Shown: one piece after another, positions 8,111-16,448 of the stretch
How positions within the stretch are numbered: the first letter of the stretch is position 1
Layout: the number at the start of each line of letters is the position of its first letter
DNA from: Nonomuraea aridisoli
Lineage (GTDB): Bacteria > Actinomycetota > Actinomycetes > Streptosporangiales > Streptosporangiaceae
Direction of reading: 5' to 3'
DNA length: 40,927 bases
NCBI RefSeq assembly: GCF_003236395.1
Contig: NZ_POUD01000054.1
Coordinates: 1 to 40,927, forward strand
Made by a program: the position numbers and the translations under genes
The notes under the pieces: model-generated
The model's input: only the letters and a program-made list of their open reading frames with translations
What the model was told of the DNA's origin: nothing
The model's database searches: none

Positions 8111-9130
8111 ATGAAACTCCGCACCCTCGCCGCCGGCCTCGTTCCCCTGCTCGTGCTCACCGCGGCATGCGGCGGAGGAGGCTCCGAGAAGACCACGAGC
8201 GCGTCGGGCAAGGAGCTCGACCGCGTCACGCTGACGCTCAACTGGTACCCGTACGGAGAACACGCGCCCTTCTACTACGGGAAGAAACAGGGCATCTACG
8301 AAAAGCACGGCATCGACCTGCAGATCCAGGCGGGTCAGGGCTCGCAGAAGACCGTGCAGGCCACCGGTGCGGGCCAGACCGACTTCGGCTGGGCCGACAC
8401 CCCGGCCCTGCTCGCCGGCGTGGGCCAGGGCATCCCCGTCAAGAGCCTCGGGGTCTTCCTGCAGATCACACCGGCGTCCTTGCAGTTCTTCACGGAGAAG
8501 AACATCAAGACCCCGGCGGACCTCAAGGGCAAGCTGATCGCCGGCACCGCGGGCGACGCGCTCTCGAAGACCTTCCCGGCCTTCCTGCAGAAGAACGGGA
8601 TGAAGGAGAGCGACGTCCGGATCCAGAACACCGACCCCGCCGGCAAGATCGCCGCGGTGATGTCCGGCCAGGCCGACGCGCTGCTCGGGTACGCCAGCGA
8701 CCAGGGTCCGACCATGCAGGACAAATCCGGCAAGCCGGTGTCGTACCTGCGCTTCTCCGAGCTCGGCCTGAACTTCTACTCCAACGGTCTCATCGCCGGC
8801 GAGCGCATGTTGCAGAGCGACCCCGACCTGGCCAAGCGGATGGTGACGGCGACCAGTGAGGCATGGGCGGCGGCGGAGCGGAGCCCACAGCAGGCGGTCG
8901 ACAGCATGCAGGGCGCCTCGGAGCAGTTGCCGCCGGCGAAGGTGCTCACCGACCAGTTCAGCACCACGCTGACGCTCCTGCGCACCGATGCCACCCAGGG
9001 CAAGGCGCCCGGCGTCAACACCGAGGCCGACTGGAAGGAGACCATCGACGTCTTCGCCCAGGCAGGCGTGATCCCCGACCCCAAGCCGCCCGCGGACTAC
9101 TGGGACGCCGGCGCGGCGATGAAGGGCTGA
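8111..9130 (+). CDS. NMT1/THI5-like substrate-binding lipoprotein
   Basis: The 339-residue protein starts at ATG 8111 behind GAGGAG. It has a lipoprotein signal with lipobox LTAAC, so Cys20 would be the lipidated N-terminus. The mature part begins TLNWYPYGEHAPFYYG, the hallmark of the NMT1/THI5-like family, and carries the two-lobe ligand-binding fold (ADFGWADTPALL, then IQNTDPAGKIAAV). Known relatives bind pyrimidine precursors of thiamin, riboflavin, nitrate/sulfonates or aromatic compounds. The ligand here is unknown. The neighbouring NCS1-like permease makes a small heterocycle one option, and the enolase-family enzyme an acid sugar or amino-acid derivative another. Confidence 0.9.
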   Translation: MKLRTLAAGLVPLLVLTAACGGGGSEKTTSASGKELDRVTLTLNWYPYGEHAPFYYGKKQGIYEKHGIDLQIQAGQGSQKTVQATGAGQTDFGWADTPALLAGVGQGIPVKSLGVFLQITPASLQFFTEKNIKTPADLKGKLIAGTAGDALSKTFPAFLQKNGMKESDVRIQNTDPAGKIAAVMSGQADALLGYASDQGPTMQDKSGKPVSYLRFSELGLNFYSNGLIAGERMLQSDPDLAKRMVTATSEAWAAAERSPQQAVDSMQGASEQLPPAKVLTDQFSTTLTLLRTDATQGKAPGVNTEADWKETIDVFAQAGVIPDPKPPADYWDAGAAMKG

Positions 9131-9132
9131 CG

Positions 9133-9954
9133 ATGAACGAGGAGGTCGAGCAGACCGTCGCCCTTGCCGAAGGCGGCGGGGACGCGGCCGCCGTGGACGT
9201 CGACGACGTGGCCGTCCGCTTCCGTACCAGGAAGAAGGACGTCCTGGCGCTGCGGCAGGTCTCGCTGAGCGTCGCGACGGGCGAGTTCGTGGCGATCGTC
9301 GGGCCCTCCGGCTGTGGAAAGTCGACCCTGCTCAAGCTCGTGGCCGGGCTGCTCAAGCCCTCGTCCGGCGCCGTACGGCTGCACGGCGACGCGGTCACCG
9401 GCCCGCGCCGCGACATCGGCTATGTCTTCCAGCGCGCCGCGCTGCTGGAATGGCGCAGCGCCCGGCGCAATATCCTGCTCCAGGCGGAGATGCGGCATAT
9501 GCCGAGCGCGGCGGCGCGCAAGCGCGCGGACGAGCTCATCGACATGACCGGCCTGCGCGGCTTCGAGGACGCCTACCCCCACGAGCTGTCGGGTGGCATG
9601 CAGCAGCGCGTGGCGCTGTGCCGCGCGCTGCTGCACCGGCCTCCCGTCCTGCTCATGGACGAGCCCTTCGGAGCGCTCGACGCGCTGACCCGCGAGCAGA
9701 TGAACATCGAGCTGAACCGGATCTGGCGCGAGACCGGCACGACCGTGCTGCTGGTCACCCACTCGATCGCCGAGGCCGTCTACCTGGCGAACCGGGTGGT
9801 CGTGATGAGCGCCCGGCCCGGCACCGTCACCGAGATCATCGACGTCGCGCTGCCGGCCGAACGGGACTACGCCGAGACCATGGGACTGGAGGAGTTCTCC
9901 AGCGCCACGACGCGGATCCGCCGCCTGCTCGGCGCCGCGTCAGGCGCCGAGTGA
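9133..9954 (+). CDS. ABC importer ATPase
   Basis: The 273-residue ATPase starts at ATG 9133, two bases after the stop of the binding protein. All ABC motifs are present: Walker A GPSGCGKST (57-65), Q-loop at Gln100, signature LSGGMQQR (152 on), Walker B LLMDEPFGALD with Asp176/Glu177, and the H-loop LVTHS with His210. It matches the SsuB/TauB/ThiZ group and would power the permease encoded upstream. Its last codons overlap the likely start of the next gene (GTGA at 9951), which indicates translational coupling. Confidence 0.92.
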   Translation: MNEEVEQTVALAEGGGDAAAVDVDDVAVRFRTRKKDVLALRQVSLSVATGEFVAIVGPSGCGKSTLLKLVAGLLKPSSGAVRLHGDAVTGPRRDIGYVFQRAALLEWRSARRNILLQAEMRHMPSAAARKRADELIDMTGLRGFEDAYPHELSGGMQQRVALCRALLHRPPVLLMDEPFGALDALTREQMNIELNRIWRETGTTVLLVTHSIAEAVYLANRVVVMSARPGTVTEIIDVALPAERDYAETMGLEEFSSATTRIRRLLGAASGAE

Positions 9955-11183
9955 CCAGACCCGGGACGACCCCGGCCATGGGCACACCACCGCGGACATG
10001 GCGCGACTGGGCCGGCGCCTGGCTCGGCCTCGGCGCTGCCCCCGGCGCGCTCGTGCTCGGGGCGCAGATCGGTGGACGGCACGACGGGCACCTGCCGGTG
10101 CAGGTGCTCGCGGCCGGCGGGATGGTGATGGCCCTGCTGCTCGCCGTGCAGGGACGGCTGGGGCTGCGCGCGCCGCTCGGCGAGAACGCGACGCTGTCGG
10201 AGCTCACCCCGCGCTACCTGCCGCGCACGGCCGACCACGGCGTCACCGCGCTGCTCGCGATGGCGATGATCGGCTGGTTCGGCTTCAACGTCGGGCTCGG
10301 CGGCGGAGCGGTGGCCGCCTTGCTCGGGCTGCCCGACCCGCTGGGTGTCCTGCTGCTGGGCGTACCGGTCGCGAGCATCCTGCTTGCCGGCGCCGGCCGG
10401 TGGAACCCGGTGGCGGTGGCGGCCACGATCAGCGCGATCGCGCTGATCGCCATCGTGGCCGTCCGGCTGCCGCCGCCGGAGCCCGTGCTCACGACCGCTT
10501 ACCAGGGTGGCGGCCGGTTCGCGGCGGACGTGGCCGTCTACCTCGGGTACGTGGCGGTGTTCGCCGTACGGGCGCCGGACTTCACCGTCGGCCTCGGCCG
10601 GCGGCGCGACCTCGCATGGTGCGTGGTCCTGCTGGTCGGTGCGGCGCTCGCCGCGAGTGCGGTGGGCGCCGGGCTCGCGGCGGCCAGCGGTTCCACCGAC
10701 GTCGTCGCCGTGCTCGCCGGCCCGGGCGGGCTGCCCGCCGCCAACCTGTTCGTGGCGGCCTCCGTGGTGGCGCCCACGCTGACGACGCTGCACTCAGGTG
10801 CGCTCGCCGTGCGCCGGTTCGGCCGGGTGTCGCACCGGTGCGCGATCCTCGCGATCGCGCTGCCCGGCCTGGCGCTGGCGTTGCTGCGTGTGGACCGGCT
10901 GATGGTCGCCTGGCTCTCGCTGCTGGCCGCGGTGCTGCCCGCCCTCATCGTGCCGTTCGCGGCCGAGGCCGCCCGGCGGCGTCGTGGCCGCGCGCCGCGC
11001 CAGGTGCCCACGTGGACCTGGGCGCCCGCCTCGGCGCTCGCGCTCGGCCTGACCGTCGCCGCGAGCCCGGTGGCGGCGGTCGCCGGCGTGGGCGCGGCGG
11101 CCGCGGCGACCGCCGCCCACATGTTCTCGGTGTGGCGGGCGGGCCCGCCCGGGAGGAGGCGGGATACCGACCTCGGATCTTGA
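9951..11183 (+). CDS. NCS1/CodB-like permease
   Basis: This polytopic membrane protein of about 410 residues has roughly 11-12 hydrophobic segments and a short basic loop near RRRRGRAPRQ. The first segment (GLGAAPGALVLGAQIGG) and the overall order resemble nucleobase:cation symporter-1 proteins such as cytosine permease. The resemblance is moderate and I cannot confirm it without a profile search. The start is taken as GTG 9951, overlapping the ATPase stop as GTGA; ATG 9978 is the alternative. Being coupled to an ABC importer is odd, because the operon would then encode two kinds of transporter. It may move a related substrate or a breakdown product. Confidence 0.65.
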   Translation: MTRPGTTPAMGTPPRTWRDWAGAWLGLGAAPGALVLGAQIGGRHDGHLPVQVLAAGGMVMALLLAVQGRLGLRAPLGENATLSELTPRYLPRTADHGVTALLAMAMIGWFGFNVGLGGGAVAALLGLPDPLGVLLLGVPVASILLAGAGRWNPVAVAATISAIALIAIVAVRLPPPEPVLTTAYQGGGRFAADVAVYLGYVAVFAVRAPDFTVGLGRRRDLAWCVVLLVGAALAASAVGAGLAAASGSTDVVAVLAGPGGLPAANLFVAASVVAPTLTTLHSGALAVRRFGRVSHRCAILAIALPGLALALLRVDRLMVAWLSLLAAVLPALIVPFAAEAARRRRGRAPRQVPTWTWAPASALALGLTVAASPVAAVAGVGAAAAATAAHMFSVWRAGPPGRRRDTDLGS

Positions 11184-11558
11184 TCAGTTCCGGGGAGACC
11201 TGCGCGAACATGCTCTTCCATGCCATCTTCTGGGCTCTCCATATCGCCTCCGGACTCGCGACAGCCGTTCTGCTGCTGTTGCCCTTCGGCTGGGCGAGCC
11301 GTGGTCGCCGATTCTGCTCTTGGCTGGGGATCCGGAGCCGGTAGGTGCAGCCATACTTGCTGTGGCGCAGGTCACGTCGGTGTGGTGTCACAAGGATCGG
11401 CCGGCCGGCAGCTCATTTACGACCGCTGACCACAGCAGGGAGTGCACGATGGAAGACGGCCCCCGGGGACCCGGCGATGCCGGTGCGCCGTTGTCCTGGG
11501 CCTTCGTGATCTCGCGTCAGCCCCGCGCCGTGTCCCGGCTCCACCGGTTTCCCGGGGC
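11184..11558. other. 375-bp gap with a possible short gene and weak hairpin
   Basis: This stretch separates the permease (plus) from the TetR gene (minus). It holds a possible 44-residue membrane protein at 11210-11344, listed separately. TGTCACA at 11386-11392 lacks the partner expected for an ECF41-type promoter. AGCCCCG (11519-11525) could pair with CGGGGCT (11553-11559) across 27 bases and help end the TetR transcript. Nothing else is convincing. Confidence 0.4.
11210..11344 (+). CDS. Possible 44-residue membrane protein
   Basis: ATG 11210 to TAG 11344 encodes MLFHAIFWALHIASGLATAV and continues with a leucine run, a proline and a basic tail. This is one clear membrane helix with a positively charged C-terminus. 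GGGGAG at 11192-11197 is rather far upstream (12 bases). No homolog comes to mind. It could be a small membrane peptide of the importer operon, or a chance open frame. Confidence 0.3.
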   Translation: MLFHAIFWALHIASGLATAVLLLLPFGWASRGRRFCSWLGIRSR

Positions 11559-12125
11559 TCAGGCCAGGGTGTCGATCCAGCGTTCGAGGCGGCGTCCTTC
11601 CGTCTCCATGAGGGCGGGGTCGCGGAAGGTGTTGGTCAGCAGTGCCGCGCCCTGGTACGCGGCCAGCAGCGCGACCGCGAGCTCGCGGGCGTCGTCGCGC
11701 CCCATGGCCGCGAACTGGCCCGCCACCCAGTCGAGCAGCCGCGCCATGACCCCGGCGACGGCCCGGTCGAGGCCGTCGCCGCGTTTGTCGAGCTCGGAGG
11801 CGAGGCTGCCGGTGGGGCAGCCGTGCCGGGCGGTGAGATCGCGCTGCTCCACCCAGCCGCGCAGCAGCGCCTTGAGCCGCTCCTGCGGGGCCGGGAGGCG
11901 TTCCAGGGTGGCGACGAGCGACTCCAGCTCACGGGCGTGGGCGTCGATGGCGGCCTCGACGAGCTGGTCCTTGGTCTTGAAGTAGTAGTAGACGTTGCCC
12001 ACGGGGACGTCGGCCGCGCGCGCGATGTCGGCGAGCGTCGTCTTCTCGACCCCCTGCTCGTGGAGCACCCGTACGGCGGCGCCGGCCAGCCGTTCCCGCT
12101 TCCCCGCCCGCTTTGAGTCAGTCAC
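11559..12125 (-). CDS. TetR-family regulator of the dehalogenase gene
   Basis: The protein has about 188 residues from GTG 12125 (reads VTDSKRAGKRERL). GTG 12143 would add six residues. The N-terminal helix-turn-helix is typical of TetR (TTLADIARAADVPVGNVYYYFKTK region). The C-terminal half matches the TetR_C branch that has a conserved HGCPTGSLASEL stretch. It faces the haloalkane dehalogenase gene across a 77-bp gap containing two copies of a 20-bp operator-like sequence, one of which overlaps its own start. That fits autorepression and repression of the hydrolase. Confidence 0.88.
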   Translation of the reverse strand: MTDSKRAGKRERLAGAAVRVLHEQGVEKTTLADIARAADVPVGNVYYYFKTKDQLVEAAIDAHARELESLVATLERLPAPQERLKALLRGWVEQRDLTARHGCPTGSLASELDKRGDGLDRAVAGVMARLLDWVAGQFAAMGRDDARELAVALLAAYQGAALLTNTFRDPALMETEGRRLERWIDTLA

Positions 12126-12135
12126 CTGACTAACT
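12116..12135. promoter_or_regulatory. TetR operator-like site 1
   Basis: Arms AGTCAGTCA and TGACTAACT flank two central bases. The arms match as an inverted repeat at 8 of 9 positions. It overlaps the TetR start codon. The site at 12173-12192 matches it at 16 of 20 positions in the same orientation. Confidence 0.6.
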
Positions 12136-12172
12136 ATAGACACGCCCTTCGCCCGCCCGCTATGGTCACCGT

Positions 12173-12192
12173 ACTGAGTCAGCCGACTAACT
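12173..12192. promoter_or_regulatory. TetR operator-like site 2
   Basis: ACTGAGTCAGCCGACTAACT lies 10 bp before the dehalogenase ATG and shares GAGTCA/AGTCA and GACTAACT with site 1. A repressor here would block the hydrolase promoter or ribosome access to its leader. Confidence 0.6.
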
Positions 12193-12202
12193 AAGGACGT
12201 TC

Positions 12203-13057
12203 ATGCACATCCAGCACGTGCTCGGCTCCACCATGGCCCACCGGGAGCTCGGCTCCGGCGCCCCCGTCGTCTTCCTGCACGGCAACCCCACCTCCTCCCA
12301 CCTGTGGCGGAAGGTCATGCCCGCCGTCGCATACGGCCGCCGTCTGGCCCCCGACCTGATCGGCATGGGCGCGTCCGGCAAACCGGCGATCGAGTACACG
12401 TTCGCCGACCACGCGCGCTACCTGGACGCGTGGTTCGACGCCCTCGGCCTGGAGGACGTGGTGCTCGTCGGGCACGACTGGGGCGGCGCCCTGGCCTTCG
12501 ACTGGGCCGCCCGCCACCCGGGCCGGGTGCGCGGGATCGCCTTCACCGAGGCCGTCGTCAAGCCGATGAGCTGGGCGGAGCTCCCCGAGGGCGGCCGGGA
12601 GACGTTCCGGGCGATCAAGACGGAGGGGGTGGGCGAGGCGATGATCCTCGACGGCGAGGACTACTTCCGGCGGGGGCTGCCCGCCACCATGGCGACGCCG
12701 CTCGCCGAGGAGGACGTCGCGGCCTACCTGCGGCCGTACCCGACGCGGGAGAGCCGGGCGCCGCTGCTGCGCTGGGCCCGGTCGCTGCCGCTGGGCGGGG
12801 AGCCCGCCGACGTCGTGGCCAGGATGGAGGCGTTCGGCCGGTGGGCGGCCGGCCCGGAGGTGCCCAAGCTGCTGATCGGCTTCCGTCCCGGGCCGGGGGC
12901 GATGTGGACGCAGGAGACGATCGCCTGGTGCGCGCGGACCATGGCGTCCCTGGAGATCGCGGAGCACGACGCCGTCGCCGGCCACCACACCCCCGAGGAT
13001 CAGCCCCTCGCCATCGCCGCCGCCGTCTCGGACTGGATCGCGAAGCACGCCGGATGA
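12203..13057 (+). CDS. Haloalkane dehalogenase (HLD-II type)
   Basis: This 284-residue alpha/beta-hydrolase should cleave carbon-halogen bonds, giving an alcohol and halide. The five key residues of the DhaA/LinB group can be placed: Asn28 in HGNPTSS (halide binding), nucleophile Asp92 in GHDWGG, Trp93 (halide binding), Glu116 in AFTEAVVKP (catalytic acid) and base His261 in GHHTPEDQP. Asp instead of Ser as nucleophile separates it from esterases and epoxide hydrolases with a different acid. The start is ATG 12203, right after a TetR operator-like site; no strong ribosome site is seen. The divergent TetR gene probably controls it. The natural substrate is unknown. Confidence 0.88.
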   Translation: MHIQHVLGSTMAHRELGSGAPVVFLHGNPTSSHLWRKVMPAVAYGRRLAPDLIGMGASGKPAIEYTFADHARYLDAWFDALGLEDVVLVGHDWGGALAFDWAARHPGRVRGIAFTEAVVKPMSWAELPEGGRETFRAIKTEGVGEAMILDGEDYFRRGLPATMATPLAEEDVAAYLRPYPTRESRAPLLRWARSLPLGGEPADVVARMEAFGRWAAGPEVPKLLIGFRPGPGAMWTQETIAWCARTMASLEIAEHDAVAGHHTPEDQPLAIAAAVSDWIAKHAG

Positions 13058-13085
13058 CCACCCGGATGACCACTCGGATGACCAC
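13051..13085. repeat. Three 12-bp tandem units over a stop codon
   Basis: CGGATGACCAC occurs at 13051, 13063 and 13075, a 12-bp period. The TGA stop of the dehalogenase lies in the first unit, so the later units are untranslated. This looks like replication slippage. Confidence 0.6.
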
Positions 13086-13185
13086 GCTGACAACCCCGCT
13101 GTGACCTGCGGCGACTCTGCGTGCGAGACTCGTTGCACAGGGATTTCTCGTCCCGGCGAAAGGGTGCAATTCGGGGGAAGCCGCC

Positions 13186-15231
13186 ATGCGCGACGTGCAC
13201 GACGAGGGCATCAGCGGGCTGGCGTTCGAGGTGCTCGACCCGGCGCCGGTGGCCATCGCGGTGACCAAGGGCCCCGACCACCGGCTGGTGTACACGAACA
13301 TGGCGTACCGGACGTTGTTCGGCCACTGCGTCATCGGATCGCCGCTCAAGCAGGCCTTCCCGGGGCTCGCCGAGCACGAGCACCACCTCCTGTTCGACGC
13401 CGTGTACAGCACGGGCTCGCCGGTGGTCCGCACGGGCGCGCCCGCCCCCGACACGCTGACCGGCCCCGCCGGCGGCGAGCGGTACTTCACCTTCAGCCTG
13501 TCGCGGATCACCTTCGGCGGCGGCGCGCAGGGCGTGCTGGCCGTGTTCATGGAGGTGACCGAGCAGGTCGAGGTGGCGCGCCGGCTGCAGGAGGTCGCCG
13601 ACGAGCGGCGCCGCATCCTGCGCCGCTACCACAGCCTGATGCGCGTCAGCGCGGACGTGATCTGGGTGACCGACCCCGACGGCAAGGTGATCATGCCGAG
13701 CCCCGGCTGGGAACGGGTGACCGGCCAGACATGGGAGGAGTACCGCGGCAAGGGCTGGCTGGACGCCCTCCACCCCGACGACCGCCCGCTGACCATCAAG
13801 TCCTGGGCACGCGCGGTCCACGACCCCGGCTCGCCGTGGGAACGCGTCTACCGCCTGCGCACGGAGGACGGCGGCTACCGCCACTTCCTGGCGCACGGCG
13901 TCCCCGTGCGGGAGGACGGCCGGCTGGTGGAGTGGGTCGGCACGATCAGCGACATCGAGGACCAGTGGCAGGGGCAGCGCCGCAGGCGGCTGCTCGACGC
14001 CGCCGCCGCGGCGACGTCCGACCTGACGAGCGTGGAGGAGATGCTGAACGCGCTCGCGAACGTCATCGTGCCCGAGCTCGCCGACGGCTGCGGCTTCCAC
14101 TGGGTGATCGACCTGTCCGAGGACCTCTCGCGCGGCGGCGACTTCCTGCTGGAGCGCGTGGCCACCGCCGTGGGCGACGGCCTGCCGCGGCTGCCGCCGT
14201 TCAGCGAGGAGCGCCACGCGCCGGACGGCAGGCTGGCCCGCGCGATCCGCCGCCGGCGGCCGTTCCGTAAGACGTTCCCTCCGGGAGAGCCGCCGGCGGA
14301 CCTCGTGCCCAAGGGGACGCGGGTGTGGCTGGAGACCACCCGGGGCCACTGCGTCGCGGTCGTCCCGGTCGTGGTCGACGGGGCGGTCGCCGCCGTGGTG
14401 ACCGCCTCCATATGCGGCGACCGGCCGCCGATCAGCCAGGGCGACCTGGCCCTGCTGCGCGAGATGATCGACCAGATGCACGACCGGCTGAACAGCGCGA
14501 TGCGCTTCCAGCGCACCCACCGCATCGCGCTGGCGCTGCAGCACAGCCTGCTGGCCCAGCCGCCGCGCGTGCCGGGCCTGCAGATCACCGCCCGCTACCG
14601 GGCCAGCCCGACGGCCGCCGAGGTGGGCGGCGACTGGTACGACTCGTTCGTGCTGCCCGACGGCGCCACCGTGCTGGCGATCGGCGACGTGGCGGGCCAC
14701 GACCTGCGGGCCGCCGTCGCGATGGGCCAGCTGCGCAACATGCTCAGGGCCCTGGTCGTGGACCGGCAGGAGCCGCCCGGCCACATCCTGGCCCGGCTGA
14801 ACGCCGCGATGAAGACGCTCTACCCGGAGGAGACGGCCACGTGCGTGCTGGCCCGCGTCGAGCGCTGCGACGGCGGGCACCGGCTGAACTACGCCGTCAG
14901 CGGGCATCCGCCGCCGCTGCTGGTCACCGCCGGCGGCGAGACGCGTTTCCTGGAGGGCGCGGCCAACCCGCTGCTCGGCATCCCGTACGACAGGCCGTGC
15001 AGGTCGGCGCGGGAGCCGCTGCCCGCCGACAGCACGCTGCTGCTCTACACCGACGGCCTCGTCGAACGCCCGGGCGAGCACCTCGACCAGGGCTTCGACC
15101 GGCTGCGCGAGCGGGCCGCGGGGCTGTGCCGGGCGTCGCTGGACAGGTTCTGCGACGACCTGCTGAGCTTCCTGCCGCGCAAGGCCGACGACGACGTGGC
15201 CATGATCGCCCTGCGCCTGCCGACCGGCTGA
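13186..15231 (+). CDS. PAS-PAS-GAF-SpoIIE (PP2C) phosphatase
   Basis: This 681-residue soluble signalling protein probably dephosphorylates an anti-anti-sigma factor. The start is ATG 13186 with GGGGGAAG at 13173-13180. Domains in order: PAS (about 15-125), PAS (about 150-265, with WVTDPDGKVIMPSPGWERVTG region), GAF (about 270-445) and SpoIIE-type PP2C phosphatase (about 455-680). Metal-binding motifs are visible as GGDWYD (Asp483, Asp486), GDVAGHD (Asp501) and DDDVAM near residue 668. No anti-sigma or STAS gene is adjacent. An RsbW-like ATPase lies 11 kb away at 26571, and sigma-B-like promoters occur at 17.6 kb, so a stress-sigma role is plausible. Confidence 0.92.
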   Translation: MRDVHDEGISGLAFEVLDPAPVAIAVTKGPDHRLVYTNMAYRTLFGHCVIGSPLKQAFPGLAEHEHHLLFDAVYSTGSPVVRTGAPAPDTLTGPAGGERYFTFSLSRITFGGGAQGVLAVFMEVTEQVEVARRLQEVADERRRILRRYHSLMRVSADVIWVTDPDGKVIMPSPGWERVTGQTWEEYRGKGWLDALHPDDRPLTIKSWARAVHDPGSPWERVYRLRTEDGGYRHFLAHGVPVREDGRLVEWVGTISDIEDQWQGQRRRRLLDAAAAATSDLTSVEEMLNALANVIVPELADGCGFHWVIDLSEDLSRGGDFLLERVATAVGDGLPRLPPFSEERHAPDGRLARAIRRRRPFRKTFPPGEPPADLVPKGTRVWLETTRGHCVAVVPVVVDGAVAAVVTASICGDRPPISQGDLALLREMIDQMHDRLNSAMRFQRTHRIALALQHSLLAQPPRVPGLQITARYRASPTAAEVGGDWYDSFVLPDGATVLAIGDVAGHDLRAAVAMGQLRNMLRALVVDRQEPPGHILARLNAAMKTLYPEETATCVLARVERCDGGHRLNYAVSGHPPPLLVTAGGETRFLEGAANPLLGIPYDRPCRSAREPLPADSTLLLYTDGLVERPGEHLDQGFDRLRERAAGLCRASLDRFCDDLLSFLPRKADDDVAMIALRLPTG

Positions 15232-15241
15232 GGCGGCGCGG

Positions 15242-15562
15242 TCACTCGCTCTGGCGGCGGCGCATGTCGTGCTGGGCGAAGATCTCGATCAGCACCCGGA
15301 CCGGCAGCCCGGCCTCGGTCGGGTAGCGGAACGTGCGGTCGAGGTTGAGGCTGTAGCGGTTGCGCCGGCCGACCTTGTCGCGGTGCAGGTAGCCGGCCTC
15401 GTACAGGTCACGGACGATGCCCTGCACCGCGCGCTCGGTGATCCCGATGGTGGCGGCGATGTCGCGCAGGCGGATCTCCGGATCTCGGGCGATCTCCACC
15501 AGCACGCGGGCATGGTGGGTCAGGAAAGTCCACCGGGACGGACGGTCATCGGTCACACTCAC
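15242..15562 (-). CDS. Winged-helix (MarR/ArsR-like) regulator
   Basis: The 106-residue protein starts at GTG 15562: on the minus strand GGAGG (15571-15575) sits eight bases upstream, whereas ATG 15577 has no ribosome site. Sequence LRDIAATIGITERAVQGIV forms the helix-turn-helix, followed by DLYEAGYLHRDKVGRRNRYSL, the wing. The pattern is that of short wHTH proteins found widely in actinomycetes. It lies 67 bp downstream of ctaG on the same strand and may be the last gene of that operon. It converges on the phosphatase gene with only 10 bp between stops. Confidence 0.8.
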   Translation of the reverse strand: MSVTDDRPSRWTFLTHHARVLVEIARDPEIRLRDIAATIGITERAVQGIVRDLYEAGYLHRDKVGRRNRYSLNLDRTFRYPTEAGLPVRVLIEIFAQHDMRRRQSE

Positions 15563-15629
15563 GGCCTTCGCCTCCATCCCCGGTCGCGCGGCCCGTCGTT
15601 CGGGGCGCCGGGGAGCCTGCAAACTCTCG

Positions 15630-16448
15630 TTAACCGAAAATCCTATGACGAACCGGCTTTCCGGTAACCATCGCCCTGGCCGAACTGTGCGCGAGCCCCC
15701 TGCGGGGCCGCCATCCCACGACCAGAGCCACGGCGAGCAGCAGCTCAGCGAGGTCCCCACCGTAGTACATGATCTCGGCCGCGCCCCGGCGCTGCTCGTC
15801 CGGGACGGGCAGATCCACCAGGAGGCCGGCGTACATGAGTTGCGACAGACCGGCGTGCACGGCGACCGCCACGCCCAGCACCACCAGCCGCGCCGGCACC
15901 GATGGGCGGCGGGGGGCGGGGTCGGGGCCGGCGATCACCCACGCGAACAGACAGCCGGACAGCAGGAAGTGCGCGTGGACCGCCTCGTGCAGCCAGGGCT
16001 CGCCGGCCGTGTGCCGGTAGAGCGGCGTGCAGTACAGGACCACCATGCCGCCGACGCTCAGCACCAGGGCGGTGACGGGATGGGCGAGGACGTGCAGGGG
16101 GCGCCCGCGCAGCAGCGCGCCGAGGCGGCGGGCGCGGGCGGCGGGCAGCGAGCGCAGCAGCAGCGTCATCGGCGCGCCCAGCACCAGCAGCAGCGGCGCC
16201 AGCATGCCGACGAGCAGGTGCTGCAGCATGTGGGCGCGGAAGTCGTGCGCGGCGGCCCCGGCGACCGGCCCGGCCACGGCGGCGGCCACCAGCGCCGCGC
16301 CCGCCGCGAACGACGCCGTACGGCGGCCGCGCCACCCCCGCGGGTCCCGCCGCAGGCGGGCGGCCGACACGAGGTAGGCGGCCGCCGCCAGGAGCGTCAC
16401 GAGCAGGACCGGTGACACGCCGGCGGCGGCGTGAACGTGGTGCGTCAC
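15630..16448 (-). CDS. CtaG/Caa3-type cytochrome oxidase assembly protein
   Basis: The 272-residue membrane protein has about seven helices. It starts at GTG 16448, overlapping the stop of the DUF2243 gene by four bases (GTGA). HDFRAHMLQHLLVGMLAPLLL carries the histidines typical of the caa3_CtaG family, and WLHEAVHAHFLLSGCLFAW and EIMYYGGDLAELLLA match its later helices. The family is linked to copper delivery or assembly of cytochrome c oxidase in actinomycetes and Bacillus. Its coupling with a DUF2243 gene recurs in actinomycetes as I recall. Confidence 0.88.
   Translation of the reverse strand: MTHHVHAAAGVSPVLLVTLLAAAAYLVSAARLRRDPRGWRGRRTASFAAGAALVAAAVAGPVAGAAAHDFRAHMLQHLLVGMLAPLLLVLGAPMTLLLRSLPAARARRLGALLRGRPLHVLAHPVTALVLSVGGMVVLYCTPLYRHTAGEPWLHEAVHAHFLLSGCLFAWVIAGPDPAPRRPSVPARLVVLGVAVAVHAGLSQLMYAGLLVDLPVPDEQRRGAAEIMYYGGDLAELLLAVALVVGWRPRRGLAHSSARAMVTGKPVRHRIFG

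Noticed and set aside
11386..11392. TGTCACA as part of an ECF41-type promoter
   Set aside because: The expected CGTC about 16 bases downstream is absent, and no ECF41 sigma gene or typical target is adjacent.
11450..11985. Plus-strand frame starting MEDGPRGPGDAGAPLSW with a decent ribosome site
   Set aside because: It soon runs antisense to the TetR gene and becomes low-complexity Arg/Ser/Ala; no family resemblance.
13051..13085. The three 12-bp units as a regulatory array
   Set aside because: They straddle a stop codon and look like slippage; no promoter follows closely enough to make binding sites likely.
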